Shown one piece after another: positions 31,659-35,107 of a stretch of 64,000 bases of DNA. Under the pieces are notes generated by a model, which saw only the letters and a list, made by a program, of their open reading frames with translations, had not been told where the DNA came from and did not search any database. The DNA comes from Macquaria australasica (taxonomy: Eukaryota; Chordata; Actinopteri; Centrarchiformes; Percichthyidae), in the NCBI GenBank assembly GCA_005408345.1, contig SEMN01000007.1, positions 1,118,501 through 1,182,500 of the forward strand. Direction: 5' to 3'. A program made the translations under genes and the position numbers. Positions within the stretch are counted from its first letter, which is position 1. Each line of letters begins with the position of its first letter.

Positions 31659-32599
31659 TATATGGATTTGAGAATTCGCTATGTTTACTGATAATCAGTA
31701 AATTGTTAGCCATTTATTTCTTAGTTCCAGCTTCTCACTTTTAAGTATTTGCTGCTTTTCTTTGTCTTATGTGATAGTAAAGTCAATATATTGGGGTTTT
31801 GGACTGTTGGCCAGACAGACAAACAGTTTGAAAATGTCACCTTGGGCTTAAAGAAACTATGATGGACATTTTTCACAATTTTGTGACATTTTACAGACTT
31901 AACAATTAAAGGGGAACTCTGATGATTTTACACATCAGCCTGTTTGAAAATGAAAAAAAATCTCAGGGTGTGGAGTTAGAAAGAAGTGAGCTTACCAGAC
32001 CCCTGTAGCCCACTCCTCATCTCTGCTTGAGGCTAGCAACTTGAAGCTACATTAGCTGCTACTAGCATAATGCACCCAAATATCCGACCGAACTGTTGGT
32101 GATCAAGTTGCATTGTGGGTAATGTAGGCCCCAGGTTTCGACAAGGAAGAAGAATGCATGAAATAAAAGACTATCTCTGGTTCTGCTGCATCGATTTTGA
32201 TCCTTTTGTCCATCATGAATGTGAGGAGTGTAATGCTAAATCGCTAGAGTACTCTTTTAATTAAGACAATAATCTGAAGAAAATAATCATTAGTTGCAGA
32301 CCAACATTTTTTTGCGATTTTAAAAATCGATTAATAAAAAAAAACCCTAACAGATGAATTGATACTGAAAATAATCACTAGTTGCAGCTCTAGATGTTCA
32401 TGTACTAGAAGCAAAGTTTCAGCCAAATCTGACATAAATGCTTAACACTCCCCATGTAAATACCCTCCCACCCTCACTCCCTCATTGTGTTGCAGGCGTT
32501 GTCCAAGGAGGCAGCGTGTCCTACATTTGCACTCAGATCATGACCATCGTGGAGCAGGAACAGAGTAAAGTACTGTGGATTCCAGATGGAGCACCGTAG
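881..32599 (+). CDS. dlg5: dlg5, discs large MAGUK scaffold protein 5 (complete, 33 coding exons)
   Basis: Complete gene for the large MAGUK scaffold Dlg5, a cytoplasmic adaptor of cell junctions and polarity that in other vertebrates is linked to cadherin delivery, primary cilia and Hippo signalling. Joining 33 exons with GT-AG borders and matching phases gives 5,973 bases, 1,990 residues plus TAG. Domains by approximate residue: CARD-like 1-95; coiled coil 135-690; PDZ1 705-787; PDZ2 793-869; Ser/Pro-rich linker 870-1404; PDZ3 1406-1490; PDZ4 1572-1650; SH3 1670-1730; basic hook 1731-1790; guanylate-kinase-like 1796-1985. The kinase P-loop is degenerate (ILGPLVEASKDLL, no GKS), so it should bind protein rather than phosphorylate GMP, as usual in this family. 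The ATG at 881 has G at -3 and +4 and starts the family N-terminus MEPKHKELLEKCFQNLVE. The human canonical protein, as I recall it, is about 1,919 residues; exon 8 accounts for most of the difference. Coordinates span introns; exons are listed separately. Copy a versus b is undecided. Confidence 0.97.
1795..2345 (+). repeat. Dispersed teleost element, GGGCTGCAACTAA family, + orientation
   Basis: Contains the diagnostic words of this family: TAAAATGTCAGAAAAT, AAAATGCCCATCACA, GGGCTGCAACTAACTATTAT (1943 onward), TTGTCCAACCAACAGTCCAA and GAGAAACTGGAATCAGGAAA. The internal order suggests two overlapping or rearranged copies. It is non-coding and probably a non-autonomous hAT-like element. Related copies are at 6155-6460, 9855-10175, 20757-21016, 31690-32395 and 36863-37110. 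Confidence 0.65.
2614..2720 (+). repeat. Short interspersed repeat (ACTTTATTcATCCaGAGGGAAATT type)
   Basis: GATAAGAC followed by ACTTTATTCATCC and GAGGGAAATTG is a signature of a very frequent short repeat in ray-finned fish. A second copy in the same orientation is at 14181-14300. Boundaries are approximate. Confidence 0.5.
4205..4345 (+). repeat. tRNA-derived SINE, + strand
   Basis: A pol III style head is visible: an A-box-like AGCCTAATGGTAAAGG at about 4213-4228 and a clear B box GGTTCAAATCC at 4255-4265. It is followed by the family body (TTTGTTGCATGTTGTACCCC, TCTCTCCTCATATTTCCTGG) and the tail ATCAAATAAAGGC. The clover-leaf is not complete, so this is a SINE and not a functional tRNA gene. 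A reverse copy lies at 11738-11865. Confidence 0.75.
4480..4690 (-). repeat. Interspersed repeat, reverse of the GTTAGCATGCTAA family
   Basis: Words such as AAGTCAGAGGATCACCAAAG, GATTCATCCTCTGGGCACTG and TTCATGGCAATCCATCCAAT are typical of a dispersed fish repeat. The opposite strand of parts of the same family is seen at 38210-38455 and 53330-53650. No coding content. Confidence 0.45.
4696..4862 (+). repeat. TTAA-type inverted-repeat element fragment (AGGGGAATTCCACTGATTTTA)
   Basis: Starts right after TTGA (4692-4695) with AGGGGAATTCCACTGATTTT, the terminal sequence of a fish element. It continues through GTTTACAGGTC and GGCTCCAGAGGGAGCTGCGT. The opposite-strand end of the same family is at 42780-42847 and a related copy is at 31910-32258. 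The right terminus is not clear here. Confidence 0.5.
5348..5362 (+). repeat. Poly-T run (15 T)
   Basis: Homopolymer tract inside dlg5 intron 1, the only notable feature in a stretch of about 1 kb that is otherwise without recognisable signals. Confidence 0.9.
6155..6460 (-). repeat. Dispersed GGGCTGCAACTAA-family element, reverse orientation
   Basis: Begins AGAGCTGAAACTATGAATTG (the complement of the family end) and runs through TAACTTTGGGTTTTGGTCTG and a TTGATCAGACAAAACAA segment. It is diverged and non-coding. A small related piece (GACATTTTATAGATGAAATG) lies just upstream near 5895. Confidence 0.5.
6925..6993 (+). CDS. dlg5: dlg5 exon 2, Ser-rich linker
   Basis: A 69-base exon, acceptor GCAG before 6925 and donor GTGAGT after 6993. 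It encodes GSTYSILSTMPSDSESSSSL and following residues (about 100-122), a strongly conserved acidic and serine-rich motif after the CARD-like domain that is a plausible phosphorylation cluster. Confidence 0.95.
   Translation, partial: GPLTASCPPCRRTRKAAALSAA
6994..7816 (+). other. dlg5: dlg5 intron 2, with a long CA microsatellite
   Basis: The intron carries an (AC)30 tract; nothing else is recognisable. No repeat family or exon was seen in 7215-7816. Confidence 0.8.
7154..7214 (+). repeat. (AC)n microsatellite, about 30 units
   Basis: Uninterrupted AC dinucleotide repeat followed by a short GA run. It is likely to vary in length between individuals. Confidence 0.97.
7817..7985 (+). CDS. dlg5: dlg5 exon 3, start of coiled coil
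   Basis: Phase 1 in, phase 2 out. It encodes a Pro-rich stretch (ASSPPPAHMD) and then the first heptads, QVNEKMETVLFQLRHVTRER, of the long coiled coil (residues about 123-178). The donor GTACTG follows 7985. Confidence 0.93.
7986..8359 (+). other. dlg5: dlg5 intron 3
   Basis: 374 bases with a pyrimidine-rich 3' part (8267-8350). No other feature seen. Confidence 0.85.
8360..8503 (+). CDS. dlg5: dlg5 exon 4, coiled coil
   Basis: The acceptor is the TAG at 8357-8359. The alternative CAG at 8374-8376 would bring a TGA into frame, so it is rejected. Encodes PNSNAGHDYERLKLQCIKAM and ADLQSLQNQHSTTLKRCEEA, residues about 179-226, matching the family. Confidence 0.93.
8904..8951 (+). repeat. (ATC)n trinucleotide microsatellite, about 16 units
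   Basis: A perfect ATC/CAT trinucleotide run in dlg5 intron 4. On the minus strand it reads as poly-Met in one frame, which is spurious coding. Confidence 0.97.
9855..10175 (-). repeat. Dispersed GGGCTGCAACTAA-family element, reverse orientation
   Basis: Reverse copy with GGTTCCAGCTTCTCTAATGT, GAGGATTTGCTGCTTTTCAC and ATATCTTTGGGTTTTGGACT, matching the copies at 20757 and 31690. It ends about 120 bases before exon 5. Confidence 0.7.
10293..10476 (+). CDS. dlg5: dlg5 exon 5, coiled coil
   Basis: Starts one base before an open frame reading TLHSRLASEHAQLKEELEAV and ends MRMLHQQ before the donor GTACCT; residues about 227-288. Phase 2 in, phase 0 out. Dense in E, K, Q and L heptads. Confidence 0.95.
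11738..11865 (-). repeat. tRNA-derived SINE, reverse copy
   Basis: Read on the minus strand it gives the same body as the copy at 4205: a GGTGGTATAG A-box-like head, an AGTTTGATTTCGGTC B-box-like stretch, then CTTTGTTGCGTGCCATACAC and TTTCCTGTCTGCC. The B box has decayed, so it is probably inactive. Confidence 0.65.
11960..12192 (-). repeat. Interspersed repeat ending GTGCTTTCACACCTAACCCG (minus strand)
   Basis: On the minus strand this begins GTGCTTTCACACCTAACCC and continues through GTTTGGTGCAGTTCAAACAA, a pattern known from short non-autonomous fish elements. On the + strand, AACGTTCACACCACAAAATT-like sequence near the left side suggests imperfect inverted ends. Confidence 0.45.
12723..12979 (+). 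CDS. dlg5: dlg5 exon 6, coiled coil
   Basis: Acceptor CCAG before 12723, donor GTAACG after 12979. Encodes VMREGSSDVLNKLYDTAVDK and LEAVKNDYEALRKRYNEK, the best conserved part of the Dlg5 coiled coil (residues about 289-373). Confidence 0.96.
12980..13358 (+). other. dlg5: dlg5 intron 6
   Basis: 379 bases. A T-run near 13265 is the only notable feature. The acceptor for exon 7 is TACAG at 13354-13358. Confidence 0.85.
13359..13671 (+). CDS. dlg5: dlg5 exon 7, coiled coil
   Basis: A 313-base exon, phase 2 in and phase 0 out, encoding residues about 374-478 including the family signature EYRLIMSERDQVIKEVDRLQ and VANEELEALRQ. GC-rich codons contrast with the AT-rich introns. Confidence 0.97.
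13672..14400 (+). other. dlg5: dlg5 intron 7
   Basis: Holds a second copy of the ACTTTATT-type short repeat (14181-14300). The 3' end is a poor acceptor: AAG with only a short pyrimidine run (TGTTTTTAC) upstream. Confidence 0.75.
14181..14300 (+). repeat. Short interspersed repeat, second copy (GATAAGATTTTATTGATTG)
   Basis: GAGATAAGATAAGATTTTATTG and then GGGGGAAATTCCAGCTGCAC resemble the copy at 2614. Same orientation, diverged. Confidence 0.5.
14401..14631 (+). CDS. dlg5: dlg5 exon 8, 77-residue coiled-coil segment
   Basis: 231 bases, phase 0 at both ends, encoding ELASALVDRDRAICEKNELL, EKYCHEVKDKAEAQKEL and EAIIQRDQLLREYYQARQ (residues about 479-555). The codon quality and heptad pattern make it clearly coding. 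I do not find this segment in the human canonical Dlg5 sequence as I remember it, where exon 7 joins directly to the exon 9 equivalent. Both borders are symmetric, so skipping would leave the frame intact. The acceptor (GTGAAG before 14401) is weak; the donor is GTAGCC. Confidence 0.85.
14632..15983 (+). other. dlg5: dlg5 intron 8
   Basis: 1.35 kb of AT-rich sequence in which I recognise no repeat family or exon. The acceptor tract before exon 9 is TCCTTCAACTCCTCCAG. Confidence 0.7.
15984..16168 (+). CDS. dlg5: dlg5 exon 9, coiled coil
   Basis: Encodes KQDSATLDMERANKEIEMLR and VAKCRRDWAFQERDKIVAER (residues about 556-616), close to the human sequence. Donor GTAAGG after 16168. Confidence 0.96.
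16293..16418 (+). CDS. dlg5: dlg5 exon 10, coiled coil
   Basis: Follows a 124-base intron. Encodes TLCDNLRRERDRAVSDLADA and LDDTRKQKNDAARELKEL (residues about 617-658). Acceptor TTGTCAG, donor GTGAGT. Confidence 0.96.
16675..16807 (+). CDS. dlg5: dlg5 exon 11, end of coiled coil
   Basis: Encodes EKMEDQLEKEARFRQLMAHS and SHDSAIDTDSMEWETEVVEF (residues about 659-703), nearly identical to the human protein. The acidic SHDSAIDTDS stretch links the coiled coil to PDZ1. Donor GTAAGA after 16807. Confidence 0.96.
16920..17044 (+). CDS. dlg5: dlg5 exon 12, PDZ1 first half
   Basis: Encodes DMDLKALGFDIAEGVNDPYL and CGIFVSKVDKGSIAEGRL. The ALGF stretch is the carboxylate-binding loop of PDZ1. Residues about 704-744. 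Confidence 0.96.
17331..17506 (+). CDS. dlg5: dlg5 exon 13, PDZ1 second half and start of PDZ2
   Basis: Encodes RVNDWLLKINDVDLTNKDRK and VINMVVRRRKSLGGR, finishing PDZ1 and beginning PDZ2 (PIQINLAGHK); residues about 745-803. Acceptor GTGCAG, donor GTCAGC. Confidence 0.96.
17765..17868 (+). CDS. dlg5: dlg5 exon 14, PDZ2
   Basis: Encodes DSGIGLESGVFVATLAPGSP and CALAVGDRLLA. SGIG forms the PDZ2 ligand loop; residues about 804-838. Donor GTGAGT after 17868. Confidence 0.95.
17869..18489 (+). other. dlg5: dlg5 intron 14
   Basis: 621 bases of AT-rich sequence without a repeat or signal that I recognise. Confidence 0.7.
18490..18582 (+). CDS. dlg5: dlg5 exon 15, end of PDZ2
   Basis: 93 bases, phase 0 at both ends. 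Encodes INGITLDNKSLSECESLLRS and CRDSLSISLMK (residues about 839-869), closing PDZ2. Confidence 0.95.
18583..18999 (+). other. dlg5: dlg5 intron 15
   Basis: 417 bases, AT-rich with direct AAGTAT/TATTAAGTAC words near 18935-18975. No known element identified. Confidence 0.7.
19000..19977 (+). CDS. dlg5: dlg5 exon 16, large Ser/Pro-rich linker exon
   Basis: 978 bases (326 codons, phase 0 both ends), the largest exon, residues about 870-1195. It is predicted disordered and rich in S, P, T, H and R. Conserved islands are FLPQSCSGQSLFESLRDSEK, the NCSTQTD motif (TQT at 19141-19149, a dynein light chain type site), GGTWPK, KKAKQRKSIFDVNAFRRP, SDSFRFKHR and RRYRPRSAPAL. A 15-base tandem duplication (19109-19138) repeats five residues. 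The longer frames overlapping it in other phases are shadows. Confidence 0.96.
20085..20208 (+). CDS. dlg5: dlg5 exon 17, linker
   Basis: Follows a 107-base intron. Encodes VQSFSNDEHSPEPMDLLRFS and RTKRYSMPFAPPSYSSIAA. A second AG six bases inside (exon start 20091) would remove only V-Q, so both acceptors keep the frame. Donor GTAAGT after 20208. Confidence 0.88.
20317..20461 (+). CDS. dlg5: dlg5 exon 18, linker
   Basis: After a 108-base intron. Encodes PAQRGLAPCPAVTAVMRNPV and YTAWSHEIQTNNCPPAPSSG. The RNPVYT core matches the human RNPIYT. The donor GTGTTA after 20461 is modest, but the phase fits the next exon. Confidence 0.88.
20462..21199 (+). other. dlg5: dlg5 intron 18
   Basis: Carries a reverse GGGCTGCAACTAA-family element at 20757-21016 with a T-run (20930-20943). 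The rest is unremarkable. The acceptor is TTTTAG before 21200. Confidence 0.8.
20757..21016 (-). repeat. Dispersed GGGCTGCAACTAA-family element, reverse orientation
   Basis: Contains AAGCTTCTCAAATGTGAGGT, ATATCTTTGGGTTTTGGACT, GACATTTTATAGATTTAACG and ends in ATTAGTTGCAGCCCTA, the family terminus read in reverse. Confidence 0.75.
21200..21321 (+). CDS. dlg5: dlg5 exon 19, linker
   Basis: Encodes PQHQGRLSLDLSHKRTGDLT and STNSLPSSARLG (residues about 1285-1325). HQGRLSLDLSH and NSLPSSARLG are conserved islands of the Dlg5 linker. Donor GTACAT after 21321. Confidence 0.95.
21322..22106 (+). other. dlg5: dlg5 intron 19, mostly one inverted-repeat element
   Basis: Nearly the entire 785-base intron is the TTAA-type element at 21405-22074, leaving about 80 bases to the left and 30 to the right. 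Without it the intron would be near 110 bases, like its neighbours. Confidence 0.8.
21405..22074. mobile_element. TTAA-flanked inverted-repeat element (MITE-like, 670 bases)
   Basis: The left end AAGGGTCAATTCA and right end TGAACTGACCCTT are inverted. Flanks are TTGA (21401-21404) and TTAA (22075-22078), consistent with a piggyBac-type TTAA target duplication with one changed base. No coding frame. The inner part (AACTGTTAGTTGCATTGTGG, GAGGAAGAAGAATGAGTGGG) is shared with the element at 31910-32258. Confidence 0.6.
22107..22184 (+). CDS. dlg5: dlg5 exon 20, linker
   Basis: 78 bases, phase 1 in and out. Encodes SALQFRAERIKIPPTRYPRS and TGSDR, with the conserved AERIKIP core. Donor GTACGG; followed by a 94-base intron. 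Confidence 0.94.
22279..22438 (+). CDS. dlg5: dlg5 exon 21, linker
   Basis: Encodes GSLSHSECSSPTPPMSPVNL and PRISVSPAPVGDRRKD (residues about 1352-1404), with proline-directed SP sites that match the human linker. Donor GTAGGC after 22438, leaving two bases (GG) for the next exon. Confidence 0.94.
22439..23366 (+). other. dlg5: dlg5 intron 21, containing a candidate cassette exon
   Basis: 928 bases. A pyrimidine-rich tract at 22685-22726 leads into a CAG and a 78-base frame-keeping candidate exon (22729-22806). The remainder shows no repeat that I know. Confidence 0.75.
22729..22806 (+). CDS. dlg5: Candidate dlg5 cassette exon (26 residues), unconfirmed
   Basis: The stretch is preceded by a long CT tract and TTCTCAG and ends at TTGAG followed by GTTTGT. 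It is 78 bases long and accepts the GG left by exon 21 (Gly codon GGA), leaving AG for exon 22 (Arg codon AGG). It would insert SVSYNTSSVRLPLAVKPKFL and SLRSL before PYLEEP. No stop codon. With it the junction reads R-P-Y, as in the human protein; without it, G-P-Y. The human canonical form, as I recall, has no such insert. This is an inference from splice signals and frame, with no expression evidence. Confidence 0.4.
23367..23529 (+). CDS. dlg5: dlg5 exon 22, PDZ3 first part
   Basis: Encodes PYLEEPRNVTVQKGAEPLGI and VSKVTAGSIAHQARLEYGDQ. PLGISIV is the PDZ3 ligand loop. The usual Gly in the A-G-L turn is Arg here (HQARLEYGD). Donor GTACAA after 23529, then an 85-base intron. Confidence 0.96.
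23615..23748 (+). CDS. dlg5: dlg5 exon 23, end of PDZ3
   Basis: Encodes FNGINLRNANEQQARLVIGQ and CDTVTILAQYNPHMFQLGNH (residues about 1460-1503), closing PDZ3. Donor GTAAGA after 23748. Confidence 0.95.
23749..24142 (+). other. dlg5: dlg5 intron 23
   Basis: 394 bases, AT-rich, no element recognised. Confidence 0.75.
24143..24307 (+). CDS. dlg5: dlg5 exon 24, linker between PDZ3 and PDZ4
   Basis: Encodes SRMESISNHPTPQDSGANTP and EQDEGTMTPPSKQTTPATSP (residues about 1504-1558). The sequence is poorly conserved except EQDEG and TPP. Donor GTAGGA. Confidence 0.9.
24526..24709 (+). CDS. dlg5: dlg5 exon 25, PDZ4 first part
   Basis: Encodes EPRLVRLKRIQVELGIQVCG, GNLYGIFLESLDDDSPAKTP and LLPGDLILE. 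ELGIQV is the PDZ4 ligand loop and DSPAKTPDGLLPGDLILE its conserved core. Confidence 0.96.
24710..25444 (+). other. dlg5: dlg5 intron 25
   Basis: 735 bases. 24770-25260 has higher CpG content than the neighbouring introns and may be an old unnamed transposon fragment, but I cannot place it. No exon seen. Confidence 0.5.
25445..25593 (+). CDS. dlg5: dlg5 exon 26, end of PDZ4
   Basis: Encodes YNGISMKNKTKEEAYLEMLK and AIKESRGDGFYI (residues about 1621-1669). GDGFYIR leads into the SH3 domain. Donor GTACCA after 25593. Confidence 0.94.
25594..25983 (+). other. dlg5: dlg5 intron 26
   Basis: 390 bases with a T-run near 25671. Nothing else recognised. Confidence 0.75.
25984..26154 (+). CDS. dlg5: dlg5 exon 27, SH3 domain
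   Basis: Encodes ALYERVAEVEQELSFNKDDI, LYVEDTLPNGNFGYWMAWQL and GKGQIPSKY, a MAGUK-type SH3 domain (residues about 1670-1726). The ALYER and IPSKY boundaries are diagnostic. Confidence 0.96.
26246..26442 (+). CDS. dlg5: dlg5 exon 28, basic hook between SH3 and GK
   Basis: Encodes MDQEFYRRHSMADMKDDNGT, LSAAARRSFFRRRLKHKRSG and KDLMALDAISTDSLPITE. This is the lysine- and arginine-rich hook region. The donor is set by frame: leaving one G gives GAC GGA in the next exon, while the alternative runs into TGA. Confidence 0.95.
26443..27152 (+). other. dlg5: dlg5 intron 28
   Basis: Contains a purine-rich tract (about 26699-26780) and a short (GAAA)n run (26938-26958). No exon or dispersed element identified. 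Confidence 0.75.
26938..26958 (+). repeat. (GAAA)n short tandem repeat
   Basis: About five GAAA units, downstream of a longer purine-rich stretch in the same intron. Confidence 0.85.
27153..27296 (+). CDS. dlg5: dlg5 exon 29, start of guanylate-kinase-like domain
   Basis: Encodes DGVSLMYQRVQRVECSSPRP and VLILGPLVEASKDLLVKESP. The stretch where active kinases carry the GKS loop reads LGPLVEASKD, so ATP binding is not expected. Donor GTGAGC. Confidence 0.95.
27506..27633 (+). CDS. dlg5: dlg5 exon 30, guanylate-kinase-like domain
   Basis: Encodes MKASQQAIERGVKDCVFIDY and KRRSGHFDVTTVASIKEITE (residues about 1841-1883), almost invariant in the family. Donor GTAAAT. Confidence 0.97.
27798..27907 (+). 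CDS. dlg5: dlg5 exon 31, guanylate-kinase-like domain
   Basis: Encodes DCHCLLDIAPHAIERLHSVH and IYPIVIFIRYKNAKQI (residues about 1884-1919). Acceptor CATAG, donor GTGAGT. Confidence 0.96.
27908..30081 (+). other. dlg5: dlg5 intron 31
   Basis: 2.2 kb. Starts with long T-runs (27951-27970). The 28780-29110 part is moderately GC-rich with an open frame but no recognisable protein. No dispersed element that I can name. Confidence 0.7.
30082..30191 (+). CDS. dlg5: dlg5 exon 32, guanylate-kinase-like domain
   Basis: Encodes EQKDPLYLRDKLSQKHSKEQ and YEAAQKTEQEYSRFFT (residues about 1920-1956). Acceptor CTTCAG, donor GTTGGT. Confidence 0.96.
30405..31006. mobile_element. Inverted-repeat element (MITE-like, about 600 bases)
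   Basis: The left end AGGGTCAGTTCACCTAAAT and right end ATTTGGGTGAACTGGCACT are inverted copies with few mismatches. The left flank is TTGA (30401-30404), like the element in intron 19. No coding content. The right flank is T-rich, so the exact target duplication is unclear. Confidence 0.6.
31621..31649 (+). repeat. (TG)n microsatellite
   Basis: About 14 TG units followed by alternating TA/TG sequence to about 31662. Confidence 0.95.
31690..32395 (-). repeat. Dispersed GGGCTGCAACTAA-family element, reverse, interrupted by an insertion
   Basis: The first part (31690-31909) has TTAGTTCCAGCTTCTCAC, GGGGTTTTGGACTGTTGG and GACATTTTACAGACTTAAC. The family resumes after 32258 with AAGAAAATAATCATTAGTTG and ends ACTAGTTGCAGCTCTAG near 32395. 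The 31910-32258 segment belongs to a different family. Confidence 0.7.
31910..32258. mobile_element. TTAA-type inverted-repeat element nested in another repeat (349 bases)
   Basis: Flanked on both sides by AATTAA (31904-31909 and 32259-32264). Ends are AGGGGAACTC on the left and GAGTACTCTTTT on the right, an imperfect inverted pair. The body shares CGAACTGTTGGTG, TTGCATTGTGGGTAATGTAG and GGAAGAAGAATG with the element at 21405-22074. A non-autonomous, piggyBac-like element is likely. Confidence 0.65.
32496..32599 (+). CDS. dlg5: dlg5 exon 33, C-terminus and stop
   Basis: Encodes VVQGGSVSYICTQIMTIVEQ and EQSKVLWIPDGAP, then TAG at 32597-32599. VLWIP is the conserved C-terminal end of the guanylate-kinase-like fold. 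Acceptor TTGCAG. Confidence 0.97.
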
Positions 32600-34016
32600 A
32601 AATGTCACCTCTCGCCACACGCTGCTCCGAAAACATTGGAGAGGATGTGGTTTTTATTATGGGACACACAGTGAATCGGTACATCTAACAGACATCATGG
32701 TTAACTCCAATGCTTTCTCACATATAGCAATATCAGCACTGATGAGGATGATCATGTAATATTCCCACTACAATAGTGATGTACTGTACTACAGATAGAT
32801 TTGTTTACACTAGTATTTAATACTTGAATGTTTTATTTCCCCTCATATCTAGTAGCACTCCTGTAATCCCACTTTGTCCCATAAACATGTCGGACCACAG
32901 GAAGTCTGCATCGATGCAACCTGAAGACTTTATTCTCGAAGTGAAGATGAGTGGACCACAGTGTTCCCTTCTCTGTATTTATACGCATTTCCCTGCCAGT
33001 TAATTTATCTAATCAGATCAAAGATGTTGGTTATGAACCTTTGTTATACAAATGTAGTTGTCTACTTAATAGGAATGATGATATTTTCCAATTAATGTTC
33101 TTATTTATAGAGGAGAAATTGGGGCACATTTGCTTCCTACCTTCACATTATGTTGCAGCTTTCTGTTCTGTTTTGCTGTTTTTTCTCTGACATCATTTCA
33201 GTCCTCAAAAATAATATTGTGCCAAGCTAAAAATATTTGCTAATCACTTGGATTTATTAACACTACAACCTCCATTATAAATTACACAGCAGGTATGTTT
33301 GTTTCACCACAGTTCGTCCCAGTTTGTGTGTTCTACTGCTATTGCCAATACTTGTTCCTCTTTGTCAAGTGGATTTTTAAAGAAGGGATATTTTTATTTC
33401 TGGCTCATGGTTGACTGTCAGCTAAACACATTCACATGCACCTCTTGGAGTTTCAATAGATCACGTTGTCGACATTTCATGTTCAAGTTGGATGAAACAC
33501 TTTAGGTCAGGATTTCTCCTAATGAAGGTTAATATTTCTATAAAATATTAAAAACAGAGTACTGTTATTGGAATGCAAGTTGTCTGTGTTTTCCCTTGAA
33601 ATATAGGTTGTGTTTACTCATCTGATCGTTTGAATGGTAGATCTGTTACCTTAATTTCTTGCAAGATGATTCACAAAGCAGGCTGATATTTGGCCAGAGA
33701 AAATGCCACAAGTTGGGCCTCAACGATCAGTGCACTTTTTGTCCACCAGGGGGAGTAAACCACCACTGTGAGAAATGTAAGATGTCCTTTCATCACTTTT
33801 CATACACATTATCATATACTGTAGCTGCCTATTCTAGAAAAATACTTAGTCCTTGACTTGTTTAACAACTTTCTAATCGTTCACATTTTCATATTCCAAA
33901 CTGATAAACAGCTATGATCTTTTATTTTACTGTAAGTGCTGAAATATGTTGCAGATGCTGCTGTCATGAAGTATTATAGTAAGTTCATACTTTTAGGAGG
34001 ATTTGTTTGCTTTAAT

Positions 34017-34034
34017 ACACACACACACACACAC
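34017..34034 (+). repeat. (AC)9 microsatellite
   Basis: Short AC run within the presumed dlg5 3' UTR. Confidence 0.9.
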
Positions 34035-34085
34035 GTTATGAAAACATGAAATGTTAGGTTTATTCTCTGCTGCAACATCTTTAAA

Positions 34086-34091
34086 AATAAA
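34086..34091 (+). terminator. dlg5: Candidate dlg5 polyadenylation signal AATAAA
   Basis: Canonical hexamer followed within 25 bases by GT- and T-rich sequence (TGTGTCTTTTTTATC). Other candidates are AATAAA at 34179-34184 and ATTAAA at 33547-33552. The real site needs transcript ends. Confidence 0.5.
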
Positions 34092-34109
34092 TGTTTACAT
34101 GTGTCTTTT

Positions 34110-34378
34110 TTATCAGTTGCCAACTATAATGTAAATCCCATAATTTAGAACAAATGGAAAATCCATATTGTAGCCTATAATAAAACAGATAGCGATTTTA
34201 TGACACCAGTATGAGGAGAAACAAATAGTTTAAAGTAGTTTTTAAAAGACCCTGTTTGGAAATATATTTTAATTTCAGAACATGGGTGTCTGAAAGTGTC
34301 TCCACAGAACTGATAGTTTCAAAGTAAGATGGCTCTAACCACAAAGTTACAATCATCAAAAATTGATGGAGCGGTCAC
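34110..34378. other. dlg5-kcnma1 intergenic stretch
   Basis: About 270 bases of AT-rich sequence between the probable dlg5 transcript end and the TATA-like box of kcnma1. No repeat recognised. Confidence 0.5.
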
Positions 34379-34386
34379 TATAAATA
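34379..34386 (+). promoter_or_regulatory. kcnma1: Candidate TATA box of kcnma1
   Basis: TATAAATA sits where AT-rich intergenic DNA changes to CpG-richer sequence, about 730 bases before the kcnma1 start codon. A start site near 34410 would follow. Position and sequence only; other starts are possible. Confidence 0.35.
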
Positions 34387-35107
34387 ACCAGACATCCAGA
34401 TAGGCAACGACGTCTGCTATTGATGGCTCCTCCCCCGCTACCTGTAAATCTGCGATGCCATCTCCCAACAAATGGATGTGACAGGCGGCCGCCAGATCCC
34501 GGAGAGCGAGATTCACTAAATTCGCTCTTTTACTCGAGAAATCGTCATTTATTTAAAAAACATCTCCTTAAAAGGGATATCGATAAACTGCGACCTTTTA
34601 ACGCGAGGGGCGCATTCAACAGTGCGGAGCTGAAGTAGCGGACCCGCTGAAAGCTGCGCTGTTAAACAAGGTGGAGCAGTGAGTGAATCCATCGACTGGT
34701 GAGGACAACACGCCTCTTCAACATAATAATAATACTTACATTGTTTTATCTATCGGGACTGTCAGGAAAATCGTGAGTTTTTGAGGAGTTTGCAAGAGAA
34801 TGTGATTTTTACGCACAGTTAAAAGAATGACGCGCAATTCCAGCCACGAATGCGCATCGTGAGGCGCACGGCTGATACGTCGATTTCAAAGGAAGTTTTT
34901 GTTATTGCGCGTGTGTCTGCTGTCGACTCAACTTTTACGTCCTTGCTTGGTGAAGCCCGATGAGAAGACAGAGAGGAGCGGAAGGCGGTTGACTTAACAT
35001 GGCTGAGCCGCTGTGGCATCAGGGGGCGCTGGCTGGAGCTCCCCAAAGCGCCTGAATCCCAGTTGAGTTGATTCTTTTGGGGGCTGGCGGGTGACCAGAA
35101 GCCGATA
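34387..35107 (+). promoter_or_regulatory. kcnma1: kcnma1 promoter/5' leader, CpG-rich
   Basis: This stretch is GC- and CpG-richer than the flanks, as expected for the BK channel promoter and leader. It contains an upstream ORF of 71 codons (34423-34638) and one of 18 codons (34999-35055, MAEPLWHQGALAGAPQSA). An in-frame TGA at 35069-35071 closes the main frame upstream of the start. The precise leader length is not visible. Confidence 0.55.

Larger units (their letters stand above)
30192..32495 (+). other. dlg5: dlg5 intron 32, dense in inverted-repeat elements
   Basis: 2.3 kb that holds an element at 30405-31006, a (TG)n tract at 31621-31649, and a reverse GGGCTGCAACTAA-family element (31690-32395) split by another element (31910-32258). 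31040-31600 is otherwise unremarkable. Confidence 0.85.
32600..34108 (+). other. dlg5: dlg5 3' untranslated region (end approximate)
   Basis: About 1.5 kb of AT-rich sequence after the stop codon with no further exon. The end is inferred from the AATAAA at 34086 and the T-rich stretch 34107-34113. Several short open frames here have no recognisable protein. It carries an (AC)9 run at 34017-34034. Confidence 0.6.
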
